From: Nocardia uniformis NBRC 13702
GTDB lineage: Bacteria; Actinomycetota; Actinomycetes; Mycobacteriales; Mycobacteriaceae
Assembly: GCF_001613345.1 (NCBI RefSeq)
Contig: NZ_BDCE01000049.1
Span: forward strand, 62,001-126,000
DNA: 64,000 nt
Direction: 5' to 3'
The first letter of the stretch is position 1. Each line of letters opens with the position of its first letter. Made by a program: the position numbers and the translations under genes. Positions 50,439 through 58,138 of this stretch are shown one piece after another. Below the pieces are notes generated by a model. It ran no database searches and had not been told where the DNA came from. It was given only the letters and a program-made list of their open reading frames with translations.

Positions 50439-50993
50439 CTACGCCACGACCCGGGCGTGCGAGTGGACCAATCGCACGAATTCGTCCACCAGCGGCGCGA
50501 TATCGTCGGCGTGCCCGGCCGCCGAGAGCTGCTGGTACCCGACCACCATGGCCAATCCGAGCGAGGTGAGGTGGGTGGTGACCGTCCGCTCCCCCACCAC
50601 CCCGTAGATGGCCTTGCCGACCGTCTTACGCCGATCGTCGTCCACCCGGCGCAGTACCGCGCCCACCGCGCTGTCGTTCGCACCCCACGCGCGAATCGCC
50701 GCCTCGGCCCGATGATGTAGACCGAGGGTCAGCTCGCGCAGTTTCTCCACATCGGATTCCGCTGTGCCGCTGCCGAATTCCATTTCGCGCAGACGCCGCA
50801 CCTGATCGCCCTCCCAGTACGCCAGCAACGCGTCGACGAATCCGCGCCAGCTGCCGAAGTGGTGGTAGAACGATCCGCTCGTGACGCCCAGCGCCCGGCA
50901 CAGCACCCCGATATTGAGTCCTTTGAAACCGGCGTGTGCCAGTACATCGAGCCCCTGGTCGAAGTACTGCTCTTTACTCACCAGACGCGCCAT
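50439..50993 (-). CDS. TetR-family regulator
   Basis: A 184-residue TetR protein. The N-terminal domain has KGLNIGVLCRALGVTSGSFYHHFGSW. Start MARLVSKEQ chosen; an ATG six codons earlier is also possible. The ~75 bp between it and the steroid-reductase gene, on the same strand, hold AACTTGTC twice in direct orientation. Target unknown. Confidence 0.85.
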   Translation of the reverse strand: MARLVSKEQYFDQGLDVLAHAGFKGLNIGVLCRALGVTSGSFYHHFGSWRGFVDALLAYWEGDQVRRLREMEFGSGTAESDVEKLRELTLGLHHRAEAAIRAWGANDSAVGAVLRRVDDDRRKTVGKAIYGVVGERTVTTHLTSLGLAMVVGYQQLSAAGHADDIAPLVDEFVRLVHSHARVVA

Positions 50994-51067
50994 GCAACAA
51001 CCGTAGCCCAATCACGCCGCACTCGAATTCAGTGCACAAAAACTTGTCGGTCGAAATCACGAACTTG

Positions 51068-51859
51068 TCAGATCACATAGGGAATGAGGGCTTTTCGCTC
51101 TGCCGGGTAGTCGGCGAACTTCTCCCGGTACCAGCGATGGGTGGCGAAGGCGCGCGGTATCAGATTACCCGCGGTGATCAGCAGGATCACCACACCCGGC
51201 AGCGCCCAGGTGAGGATGGCGAAGCCGGACCAGGCGATCAGTTCACCCAGATAGGTGGGGCTGGTGACGAATCGGAAGCCGCCGCCGAACGGGATCTTGT
51301 ATTCCGTTGCGCCCGGGTCATTCTTATCGCGCAGATTCCGAACAATGCTCTCGGAACTCACAAGTAGCGCGAAACCGGACAGGTAGATCACCAGGCCGAT
51401 GAGGAAGCGCGGATCGGTCAACCAGTCGGTGCCGTACTGTCCGAGGTAGTCGTGACTGAACAGCGTGCCGTTGAGGTAGCCGTGCAGCATGGTCACGAAC
51501 ATGCCCATCCCCAGCACCGAGATATTGAAGCTGCCACGCTTACCCGGGACCTGCCGGATGGACAGCGGGAAGAACCAGCCGCGATTGGCGTAGTGCAGCA
51601 GCCAGATGCTCGCGAGCACCAGCGAGGTCGGTTCGAACCGGTTCGGGCCGCTCAGGTAGCAGAACAGGAAGACCACGGTGGCCGGAATCTCCATGAGCCA
51701 CCAGCCGAGCTTGGGGTTGAGATTCAGGCCGAGTTTCGCCGTCGCGAACCGACCGTACGGGCTCTGTCCGAAAAGCCCGCCGATCAGCACGAATGCCGCG
51801 AAGCCGAAGCCGACGGTCAGCACGGTGTCATAGGCGGTATTGCCCGTATACCAAGTCAT
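51068..51859 (-). CDS. 3-oxo-5-alpha-steroid 4-dehydrogenase (steroid 5-alpha-reductase family)
   Basis: A 263-residue membrane enzyme with about six helices. The C-terminal domain carries the family pattern GGFRFVTSPTYLGELIAWSGFAI, then NLIPRAFATHRWYREKFADYP, the NADPH-binding region of steroid 5-alpha-reductases. It reduces or oxidises the C4-C5 bond of 3-keto steroids. A KstR-like palindrome precedes it (51884-51897), tying it to cholesterol catabolism. Confidence 0.88.
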   Translation of the reverse strand: MTWYTGNTAYDTVLTVGFGFAAFVLIGGLFGQSPYGRFATAKLGLNLNPKLGWWLMEIPATVVFLFCYLSGPNRFEPTSLVLASIWLLHYANRGWFFPLSIRQVPGKRGSFNISVLGMGMFVTMLHGYLNGTLFSHDYLGQYGTDWLTDPRFLIGLVIYLSGFALLVSSESIVRNLRDKNDPGATEYKIPFGGGFRFVTSPTYLGELIAWSGFAILTWALPGVVILLITAGNLIPRAFATHRWYREKFADYPAERKALIPYVI

Positions 51860-51883
51860 CGAGGTCCTTCATCGAACGAAAAC

Positions 51884-51897
51884 TAGAACACGTTCTA
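51884..51897 (-). promoter_or_regulatory. KstR-like operator
   Basis: TAGAAC-AC-GTTCTA, a perfect palindrome 25 bp upstream of the steroid-reductase start. It fits the KstR consensus TNNAACNNGTTNNA exactly. KstR is the cholesterol-catabolism repressor of mycobacteria and rhodococci; the kstR gene is not in this window. Confidence 0.75.
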
Positions 51898-52013
51898 CCA
51901 TGCCTCACTCCATTACGCAGCGGTAGCCCTTGCCGTAGCCCTTGCCGGGCAAGACGATTGACATCCCGGTAACTTGTTCGCCGGGAATTGGGGGGCGTGG
52001 GAGGTGAGCGAGG

Positions 52014-53009
52014 ATGGGTGAGGACAGATGGGCCGGGTTACTGGAACGATTGCCACATTTTCTCGAGGAGGAGGATACGGCCACCACGGAATCGGGGCCG
52101 GGCTGGAGCCCCCGATTCGTACTGCTGCGTGATGAAAGTACCGGGCGCTACGTGCATTTCGCCCAACAGGGCAGCGATGTCGAAGTGCTGCTACCGGTTC
52201 CCGACGATGCCGCCGACGCCGAACAGCTACTGACGGTCCTGCGAGCCCAGCCCGACGATCTCTGGGAGCCGTGCCCGCTGCCGCTGGAATCGGATGCGAG
52301 TCAGCCGAATCCGGAGATGCGGGCCCTCGAACGGGTCTGGCGGCGGCCGGAACTGGCCCGGGTCTGGCATACCGGTTGGCGGCGCGACGAGGACCTCGAG
52401 GAACGGCACCGCATCGCGGCCTCGGTGGTCGAGGTGCTGCGCGCGGGCCTGGATATGACACCGCAGGGGTTGCGGTGCGCCTCGTGGAGTCTGGACGCCC
52501 CCGGCACCGCCTCCTACGGCCTGACCGCCGACCGGCCGAGTGCGCGCCACGCCTCGGCGGTATGCGATGAGTGGAGCGATTTCGAAGCGCGCCTGGTGTG
52601 GGCGCTCACCACACTGCCGTGGGACAGCGTGATCAGCCTCAGCACCCCGCATCCGGGGCCCGATCCGTGCTTCGTGCAATTCCTGCACAGCCGCCGGCTA
52701 CACAACGAGGCCAGCGGATGGGATGTGGCCGGTCTCGGCGCGGGCGAATTCGAGCACAGGATGAGCGCGCTGGGCTGGACGTTCGCGCCGCAGAGCGACG
52801 CGCTCATCTGGGAGGGCCCGGACGCCAATACCGGCTACCACCCGCGCCTGGCGGGCATCCCGCAGCGCACCATCGCCACCTTCCGGGAGGTGTTCGCGGT
52901 GGGACATCCGCAGGACCTGGTGTTCCGCGCCTTCCGCAATGGCAGCCGTGACGATCCGGATCTGGCGTATCTGGATCGCGAGCTCGGGGTGCCCCGCGAC
53001 GTCCGCTGA
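52014..53009 (+). CDS. Hypothetical soluble protein
   Basis: A 331-residue acidic protein without membrane segments or signal. Two similarly sized parts are suggested: residues about 1-110 (FVLLRDESTGRYVHFAQQGSDVEVLLPVP) and about 225-325 (EFEHRMSALGWTFAP). This alternating pattern of strands resembles YbjN/type-III-chaperone-like proteins of actinobacteria, but that is tentative. Confidence 0.6.
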   Translation: MGEDRWAGLLERLPHFLEEEDTATTESGPGWSPRFVLLRDESTGRYVHFAQQGSDVEVLLPVPDDAADAEQLLTVLRAQPDDLWEPCPLPLESDASQPNPEMRALERVWRRPELARVWHTGWRRDEDLEERHRIAASVVEVLRAGLDMTPQGLRCASWSLDAPGTASYGLTADRPSARHASAVCDEWSDFEARLVWALTTLPWDSVISLSTPHPGPDPCFVQFLHSRRLHNEASGWDVAGLGAGEFEHRMSALGWTFAPQSDALIWEGPDANTGYHPRLAGIPQRTIATFREVFAVGHPQDLVFRAFRNGSRDDPDLAYLDRELGVPRDVR

Positions 53010-53075
53010 CGCTCGGCCCAGCTGCAGAGAAGGCGGGAGAGGTTGTCGGCCGACCCCTCCCGCGCCCGCGCTCGA

Positions 53076-53966
53076 CTAGGCGGCGGCTCGGTGGATATCG
53101 GCGATGATCTTGTCCTTGCGCCACAGCGCCACCGTCCGGCCGATTTCGCGCACCGGTCGGGGCAGTACCCGATCGGTCACCTTGACGATCCGGACCCACC
53201 AGCGCATGAGTCGCTCATCGCGCGCGGACCATTCGAGGCCGAGTAGTTCGCGTGCCCGCGGCGGCAGCACGCCGATATTCACCCATACCGCGAACGGCCC
53301 GACAACGCCCCACATGACCGGCTTCCACAACCACGCGGGCATACCGTCGGGCGCGGGGACACGGCGCATGGTGGCGATGACATCGTCCACGCTGGGGTGG
53401 TGTTCGAGTCGTGCGTCGAGCAATCGGTCGAAGAAGCGCTCGAATTCCGCCACATCGGCCGGGATATCGCGCTCGCGCAGTCCGGCCAGTAGGCTCGCCT
53501 GCCGCCAGCCCGCGTAGAGCTCCTCTTTCTCGCTGGGCGACAGGCCCTTTCCGAACTTGTCGGCAATGACGGTGGAGGCCCAGTAGGCGGTGCCGAGCAC
53601 CCAGAAGTAGGCGTCGGGCTCCCACGCGTGATAGCGCCGTCCGGCGTGGTCCACCCCGCCGATGCCCTTGTGCATGGCACGGATATCGCGGCCGTAGGCG
53701 GCGGTCTCGTCACCGTAGAACGCCAGTGCGATGGTCGGCCAGTACGAGCGTTCGAAGCGGCCGAGCGTATCGGTCTTGAATACCGAGTGGTCCGCCACGC
53801 CCGATCCGATGACCGGATGGGCGACCTGGAGTAGCAGGGCGCTCGGAGCCAGCATGATGAGCCGCCAGTCGGCGGCGTAGCGCGCGGTCAGCGAGCCGGG
53901 AGCGACACCGCGCAGCGCGTCCGGCGGCTGGTCGGTCGCGTAGATTTCCGGAACAGGGCTGGCCAT
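53076..53966 (-). CDS. MpaB-type oxygenase (DUF2236), copy 3
   Basis: A 296-residue DUF2236 protein: LLQVAHPVIGSGVADHSVF, SYWPTIALAFYGDE, GRRYHAWEPDAYFWVLGTAYW and LEWSARDERLMRWW. The His in QVAHP is the candidate haem ligand of this group. Start MASPVPEIY preferred. Divergent from a TetR gene across an inverted repeat. Confidence 0.85.
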   Translation of the reverse strand: MASPVPEIYATDQPPDALRGVAPGSLTARYAADWRLIMLAPSALLLQVAHPVIGSGVADHSVFKTDTLGRFERSYWPTIALAFYGDETAAYGRDIRAMHKGIGGVDHAGRRYHAWEPDAYFWVLGTAYWASTVIADKFGKGLSPSEKEELYAGWRQASLLAGLRERDIPADVAEFERFFDRLLDARLEHHPSVDDVIATMRRVPAPDGMPAWLWKPVMWGVVGPFAVWVNIGVLPPRARELLGLEWSARDERLMRWWVRIVKVTDRVLPRPVREIGRTVALWRKDKIIADIHRAAA

Positions 53967-53989
53967 GGCACGCCTCCACATTGAGGAAT

Positions 53990-54027
53990 CATTTGTATCT
54001 GGAAAGGTAGGCTTCAGGAAACAAATG
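53990..54027. promoter_or_regulatory. Inverted repeat between MpaB copy 3 and TetR
   Basis: CATTTGT-N24-ACAAATG with perfect 7-bp arms in the 111-bp divergent region. Candidate operator pair for the TetR protein. Confidence 0.5.
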
Positions 54028-54077
54028 TGTCAACATTCGCCGGAAGTGATGGCATGCACCGAACCGAGGACTCGGCT

Positions 54078-54734
54078 ATGAGGCCCGCTCGCAGCTATGG
54101 CGGCATCGCCGCGGATGAGCGCATGCGTGGCCGCCGCGAGCAGTTGATCGAGGCGGCCATCGAGGTGATGGCGCGCGATGGCGCCGGTGCGCTCACCGTA
54201 CGGCGGGTGGCGACCGAGGCCGGGCTCTCGACGCGGTTCGTCTACGAGAGCTTCGCCGATCTCGACGATCTCACCGGCGCGGCCTTCGACATGACCTCCC
54301 GGGAGCTGGCCACGGCGGTGAACACGGCGGTGCGCGGTGCGCCGACCGGGCGGCGGGCCCGCATTACGGCCGTGGTGGAGGCCATTACCGATTTCTTCCT
54401 GACCCGGCCCGCCAAGGGAAAGTTCCTCTCCACCAGGGCATACGGCCATCCGGGCAGTGCGCGCACGCGGCTGGCGCGGTCCGAGGACTATGTGGCGGCG
54501 TTCGCGGCACTGCTCGCGGATCTCGTCGACGGCCTCGGTGCCGAGGACCGGGCGGTCGCACTCACCTCACGCTTTCTGGTATCGGCGTTCGGTGAGACCA
54601 TGACCGCCCTGGCCTATGGCGAAACGCCCTACACCCGAGATGAATTCGTCCACGACAATGTGGAGCTGTTCCTCGGCGCGCTCGACGGCCTGGACCGTAT
54701 CGCCGATCAGTCGTCGAGCAGCGACAGTTCGTAG
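54078..54734 (+). CDS. TetR-family regulator divergent from MpaB copy 3
   Basis: A 218-residue TetR protein with LTVRRVATEAGLSTRFVYESFADLDD as DNA-binding core. The VYESF rather than YYHF variant is shared with the TetR beside the P450 gene (FFYESFPDLDAL), so these two regulators are paralogues. ATG at 54054 is an alternative start. Its 3' end overlaps the convergent gene by 28 bp. Confidence 0.88.
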   Translation: MRPARSYGGIAADERMRGRREQLIEAAIEVMARDGAGALTVRRVATEAGLSTRFVYESFADLDDLTGAAFDMTSRELATAVNTAVRGAPTGRRARITAVVEAITDFFLTRPAKGKFLSTRAYGHPGSARTRLARSEDYVAAFAALLADLVDGLGAEDRAVALTSRFLVSAFGETMTALAYGETPYTRDEFVHDNVELFLGALDGLDRIADQSSSSDSS

Positions 54735-55558
54735 TCGCGGAAGTGCGCGGCGAGGTCCAGGCCCGCCAGCTCGAGGGCCGCGGCCACGACGGGATCGTCG
54801 AACTCGAAGACGCGCAGTATGACAACGCTGGGGAAGCGATCCTGGATCTCGGCGAGCAGGGCCACGAGCAGACTGGACAGGCATTTCGGGGAGACATCGC
54901 GGTGCGAGATCGCTTCGCCCGTATTGATATAGGCGATATCTTCGATAATGGTGGTCGTGATGGTGGCGAGGGGTTCGGTCCCGCCCTCACCCAGCAGCGC
55001 GACAATGAACAGGTGCCCGGGCGGGTCGGCGGATTCGGCCTCGGCGTGCAGAATCCACTCGTCCTCGCCGGTGGTGGCCGCGGACTCGGGCGCTTCCCAG
55101 CTGGCGGCCTCGGCGGTCCACAATCGGGCGTACTCGCCGATGACGCTGGCCTCCAGAACGGCCGCCGCCTGGCCCTCGGGGCCGGTATCGGATCCCTCCC
55201 AGCGCAGCACCCGGTATCCGGCGGCCTGCGCATGTCCGGCCGCCGAGGCGATGAGGGTCGAGAACACCTCGGTTTCGTCCGGCGTGGCGGGCGTGTCGTC
55301 GGTGTGTCCGAGGCGGATGGAGCGTATGAGGCGGTCCGCGTCGATGACCTGCACCCAGGCGTCCTGGGGTCCGGCGGCGCGCAATTCCGCCCAGCCGAGC
55401 AGTCTGCCGCCCTGTCGGGCGGCAATCGTGCCGAGCAGGTCCGTGGGCGGTTCCATGGCGATTTCTTCCAGCCCGAACAGTCCGGCCGCCCCTGCCAGTT
55501 CGTTCGTCAGGCGCAGGCCGGTACCTGGGTGCCGATCCCACTCGAGTGCCATGTCCAT
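54707..55558 (-). CDS. Tandem GNAT-like protein
   Basis: A 283-residue acidic protein. Two halves each resemble a GNAT acetyltransferase fold (LLGWAELRAAGPQDAWVQ and, later, PLATITTTIIEDIAYINTGEAI then LSSLLVALLAEIQDRFPSVVILRVFEFD). The acetyl-CoA P-loop is not clear in either half. The fold is an inference; function unknown. Converges with the TetR gene. Confidence 0.5.
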   Translation of the reverse strand: MDMALEWDRHPGTGLRLTNELAGAAGLFGLEEIAMEPPTDLLGTIAARQGGRLLGWAELRAAGPQDAWVQVIDADRLIRSIRLGHTDDTPATPDETEVFSTLIASAAGHAQAAGYRVLRWEGSDTGPEGQAAAVLEASVIGEYARLWTAEAASWEAPESAATTGEDEWILHAEAESADPPGHLFIVALLGEGGTEPLATITTTIIEDIAYINTGEAISHRDVSPKCLSSLLVALLAEIQDRFPSVVILRVFEFDDPVVAAALELAGLDLAAHFRDYELSLLDD

Positions 55559-55655
55559 AGCCGCACAGTAGACCGACCAGTTGCTGTTGAGTAGCTACCG
55601 CGCGGTCGGTATTGCGTTTCGTGACCGGGGCGATCAGGCAAAACACAAGATCAAA

Positions 55656-55844
55656 TCAGTGCGTCCGCAGCGCCTGGGTCGGGCAACTTTCCACCGCCAG
55701 CAGCGCCACCTCCACGTCGGATTCGCCGACCGCGTCCGATCGCACCGCCACCCGGCCGTCATCGCCCACCCGGAACAGATCGGGGGCCAGGGCCTCACAC
55801 ATACCGTGGCCCTCACAGCGGGTGTGGTCGGCCTCGAACCTCAT
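55656..55844 (-). CDS. [3Fe-4S] ferredoxin
   Basis: A 62-residue ferredoxin: RCEGHGMCEALAPDLF (two Cys, with His at the place of the third of a 4Fe site) and ESCPTQAL. Such ferredoxins give electrons to P450 enzymes. The ATG overlaps the stop of the P450 gene as ATGA, so it is the dedicated partner. Confidence 0.93.
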   Translation of the reverse strand: MRFEADHTRCEGHGMCEALAPDLFRVGDDGRVAVRSDAVGESDVEVALLAVESCPTQALRTH

Positions 55845-57313
55845 GACGGGAGCCGTTCCAGGCGTATGGGCAGTCCGTCGGCGGGCAGCGGGCCGGTGCC
55901 CGAGACGAGCGGCACCCGATAGTCCTCCGGCACACTCCAGCGGTAGTGCAGGAGCATGCGGTGCAGCACCGCCTTCACGGTCATTCCGCCGAAGTAGAGA
56001 CCGATGCATTTGTGCGCGCCACCGCCGAACGGTGCCCAGGCGAAACGGTGTGCGGCGTCCTCGCGATGGTCGGCGTCGAAGCGGGACGGGTCGAACGCGT
56101 CGGGGTCGTGCCATTGCTCGGCCTGGCGCATCATGGCGTACGGGCCCGTCATGACGAGCGTGCCCTTCGGAACGAAGTGCCCCATGATCTCGGTGTCGGC
56201 AATCGTCTCCCGGGCCTGCTGGGCCACCGGAGCGTACATGCGCAGCGCCTCCTTGAAGGCCAGGTCCAGGCTCGGCAGCCGCGCGAGGTCGCCGTAGTCG
56301 ATATCGGCCTTGCCCAGCGCCTGGGATTCGGCCCGTAACCGTTCCTGCCAGTCCGGGTGGCGAGCCAGCTCATAGGCGAGCATGGAGATGGAAATGGCGC
56401 TGGTGTCGTGCGCGGCCATCATGGTGAAGATCATGTGCGCGACCACGTCGTCGTCGGTGAGCTTGTGCTCGGGCAGGGTGGCGACGCGGGCGAGCACACT
56501 GAACAGGTCGGTGCCGTCACCCGCGCGGCGGCGGGGCAATTCGCGGCCGAAGTATTCCTCCAGGACGCGACGGCCGCGTAAACCCTTGCGCCAGACGCCG
56601 CCCGGGATACTCGCGCGAACGATGGCGGTGCCGCCGTGTACCGAATCCTCGAACGCCCGCGACAGGCGCGCGCTCTCCGGACCGAGTTCCGCACCCGCGA
56701 AGACCACCGTGGCCTGGTGCAGCAGCAACTCTTTCACCGCGTCGTAGAGGCGGAACTCCCGGCCCGGCCGCCAACCCGCGATACCGCTGGCCAGCAGGGG
56801 TGACGTCAGTTCCAGATAGCCGTCGAGCCGGGGCCGCGTGAACACCTGCTGCAGAATGCGGCGGTGGTACAGGTGGTCGTCGAAATCGCGCAGCAGCAGG
56901 CCGCCACGGAAGAACGGGCCGATGACGAACTCCCACCCGCGCTGGGCGGAGAACACCTTCTTGCGGTCGAGCAGTACCTCCTCGAGCGCTTCCGGATTGC
57001 CGATCGCCACCATGGGACGACCGAACCCACCCGCCCAGTGCAGCGGGCCATATCGCTGTAACCGCTTGTGCGAAAAGCCGATCGGATCCGTGAGACTGCT
57101 GAGCAGATAGCCGACCCAGGGTGGCCCATAATCGCCCATGACCGGCTTCAGCCCACTGCCGGGCGGTGGTTCGGCCAAGGGGCGCGCCGGGGACGGATAC
57201 CGCTCCAGGACCCCGATGGCCGCGCGCTGTATTCGTCGATTGAGCCGGGCTCGCACATGCTTCACGTGGACCGCGGCCGGATCCCGGAGTTCCCGGGGCA
57301 CAAGGAGATTCAT
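55841..57313 (-). CDS. Cytochrome P450
   Basis: A 490-residue P450. The I helix has MMAAHDTSA (near 298-306), the K helix FKEALRMYAP and the haem-binding loop is PFGGGAHKCIG, Cys near 436. Length and motifs resemble CYP51/CYP136-like actinobacterial enzymes acting on lipids or sterols. Ferredoxin follows directly, and a TetR gene is divergent. A nearby cholesterol oxidase favours a sterol role, as inference. Confidence 0.92.
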   Translation of the reverse strand: MNLLVPRELRDPAAVHVKHVRARLNRRIQRAAIGVLERYPSPARPLAEPPPGSGLKPVMGDYGPPWVGYLLSSLTDPIGFSHKRLQRYGPLHWAGGFGRPMVAIGNPEALEEVLLDRKKVFSAQRGWEFVIGPFFRGGLLLRDFDDHLYHRRILQQVFTRPRLDGYLELTSPLLASGIAGWRPGREFRLYDAVKELLLHQATVVFAGAELGPESARLSRAFEDSVHGGTAIVRASIPGGVWRKGLRGRRVLEEYFGRELPRRRAGDGTDLFSVLARVATLPEHKLTDDDVVAHMIFTMMAAHDTSAISISMLAYELARHPDWQERLRAESQALGKADIDYGDLARLPSLDLAFKEALRMYAPVAQQARETIADTEIMGHFVPKGTLVMTGPYAMMRQAEQWHDPDAFDPSRFDADHREDAAHRFAWAPFGGGAHKCIGLYFGGMTVKAVLHRMLLHYRWSVPEDYRVPLVSGTGPLPADGLPIRLERLPS

Positions 57314-57348
57314 CGTCGTCTCTCCCTTCGAGACATATCTCACGGTAC

Positions 57349-57381
57349 CGGAAACAAGGGTTTCCGTAAACAGTCGTTTCC
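57349..57381. promoter_or_regulatory. Two adjacent 16-bp operators between P450 and TetR
   Basis: GGAAAC-AAGG-GTTTCC (57350-57365; arms extend by one pair) and GTAAAC-AGTC-GTTTCC (57366-57381). They abut with no gap and fit GNAAAC-N4-GTTTCC, a typical site for two TetR dimers. They lie 36 bp from the P450 start. Confidence 0.7.
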
Positions 57382-57405
57382 TGATTTCTGTGCCAAGCTG
57401 GGTAG

Positions 57406-58062
57406 GTGACGCGGGAAATCAGCGGTACCTATCGCGGGGCCACCACCGACGAACGGCGTGAGCAGCGTCGTCGCCGATTGCTCGACGCCGCCCTCGATAT
57501 CATTGGCACCCAGGGGTTATCGGCGCTGACCGTGCGCGGGGTATGCGAGCAGGCGCGGGTCGGCCCGCGCTTCTTCTACGAATCCTTCCCCGATCTGGAT
57601 GCACTGGCGGGTGATCTGCTGGACGAAATCCAGGGAGCCGCGCTGGCGGCCGCGAGCGCCGCGATCGCGGCGAACACGGGCAGCCAGTCCGATAAGATTC
57701 GCGCCGGGGTGACCGCCCTCATTGTCGCGCTCACCGATGATCCGCGCCGGGCCAATATGGCACTGGCACAGGCCCATGGCAGTGAGGCGCTAACGCGGCG
57801 CCGCTTCACCGGTATGCGTCGGGTGGCGGCGATGATCATCGATGAGACGCGCCAACTACTCGATATCCCCGAGGGCGAGGACGCCGCGCTCACCGCCCTG
57901 GCCCAATTGATCACCGGCGGGGCGGCGGAACTGATTCTGGTGTGGCTGGACGGCGGGCTGAAGGTGGAACGGCCCGTCATGATCGAGACGGTGGTCGATT
58001 TCGTGATCGCGATGGTGGATCGGCTCCCCGCCATGGTCGAGAAGTTGGAATCGGGCGATTGA
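57406..58062 (+). CDS. TetR-family regulator divergent from P450
   Basis: A 218-residue TetR protein. The DNA-binding core is LTVRGVCEQARVGPRFFYESFPDLD, closely related to the TetR at 54078. GTG start. Expected to repress the P450/ferredoxin operon through the adjacent double operator. Followed 76 bp later by the cholesterol oxidase gene on the same strand. Confidence 0.9.
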   Translation: MTREISGTYRGATTDERREQRRRRLLDAALDIIGTQGLSALTVRGVCEQARVGPRFFYESFPDLDALAGDLLDEIQGAALAAASAAIAANTGSQSDKIRAGVTALIVALTDDPRRANMALAQAHGSEALTRRRFTGMRRVAAMIIDETRQLLDIPEGEDAALTALAQLITGGAAELILVWLDGGLKVERPVMIETVVDFVIAMVDRLPAMVEKLESGD

Positions 58063-58138
58063 TCCGCTGGCCGAAAATGCGGATTTCCTGACCGCTGGTG
58101 TGAGTGGTCGATACTCGTCCGCCACCTAGCGTGGGGAT

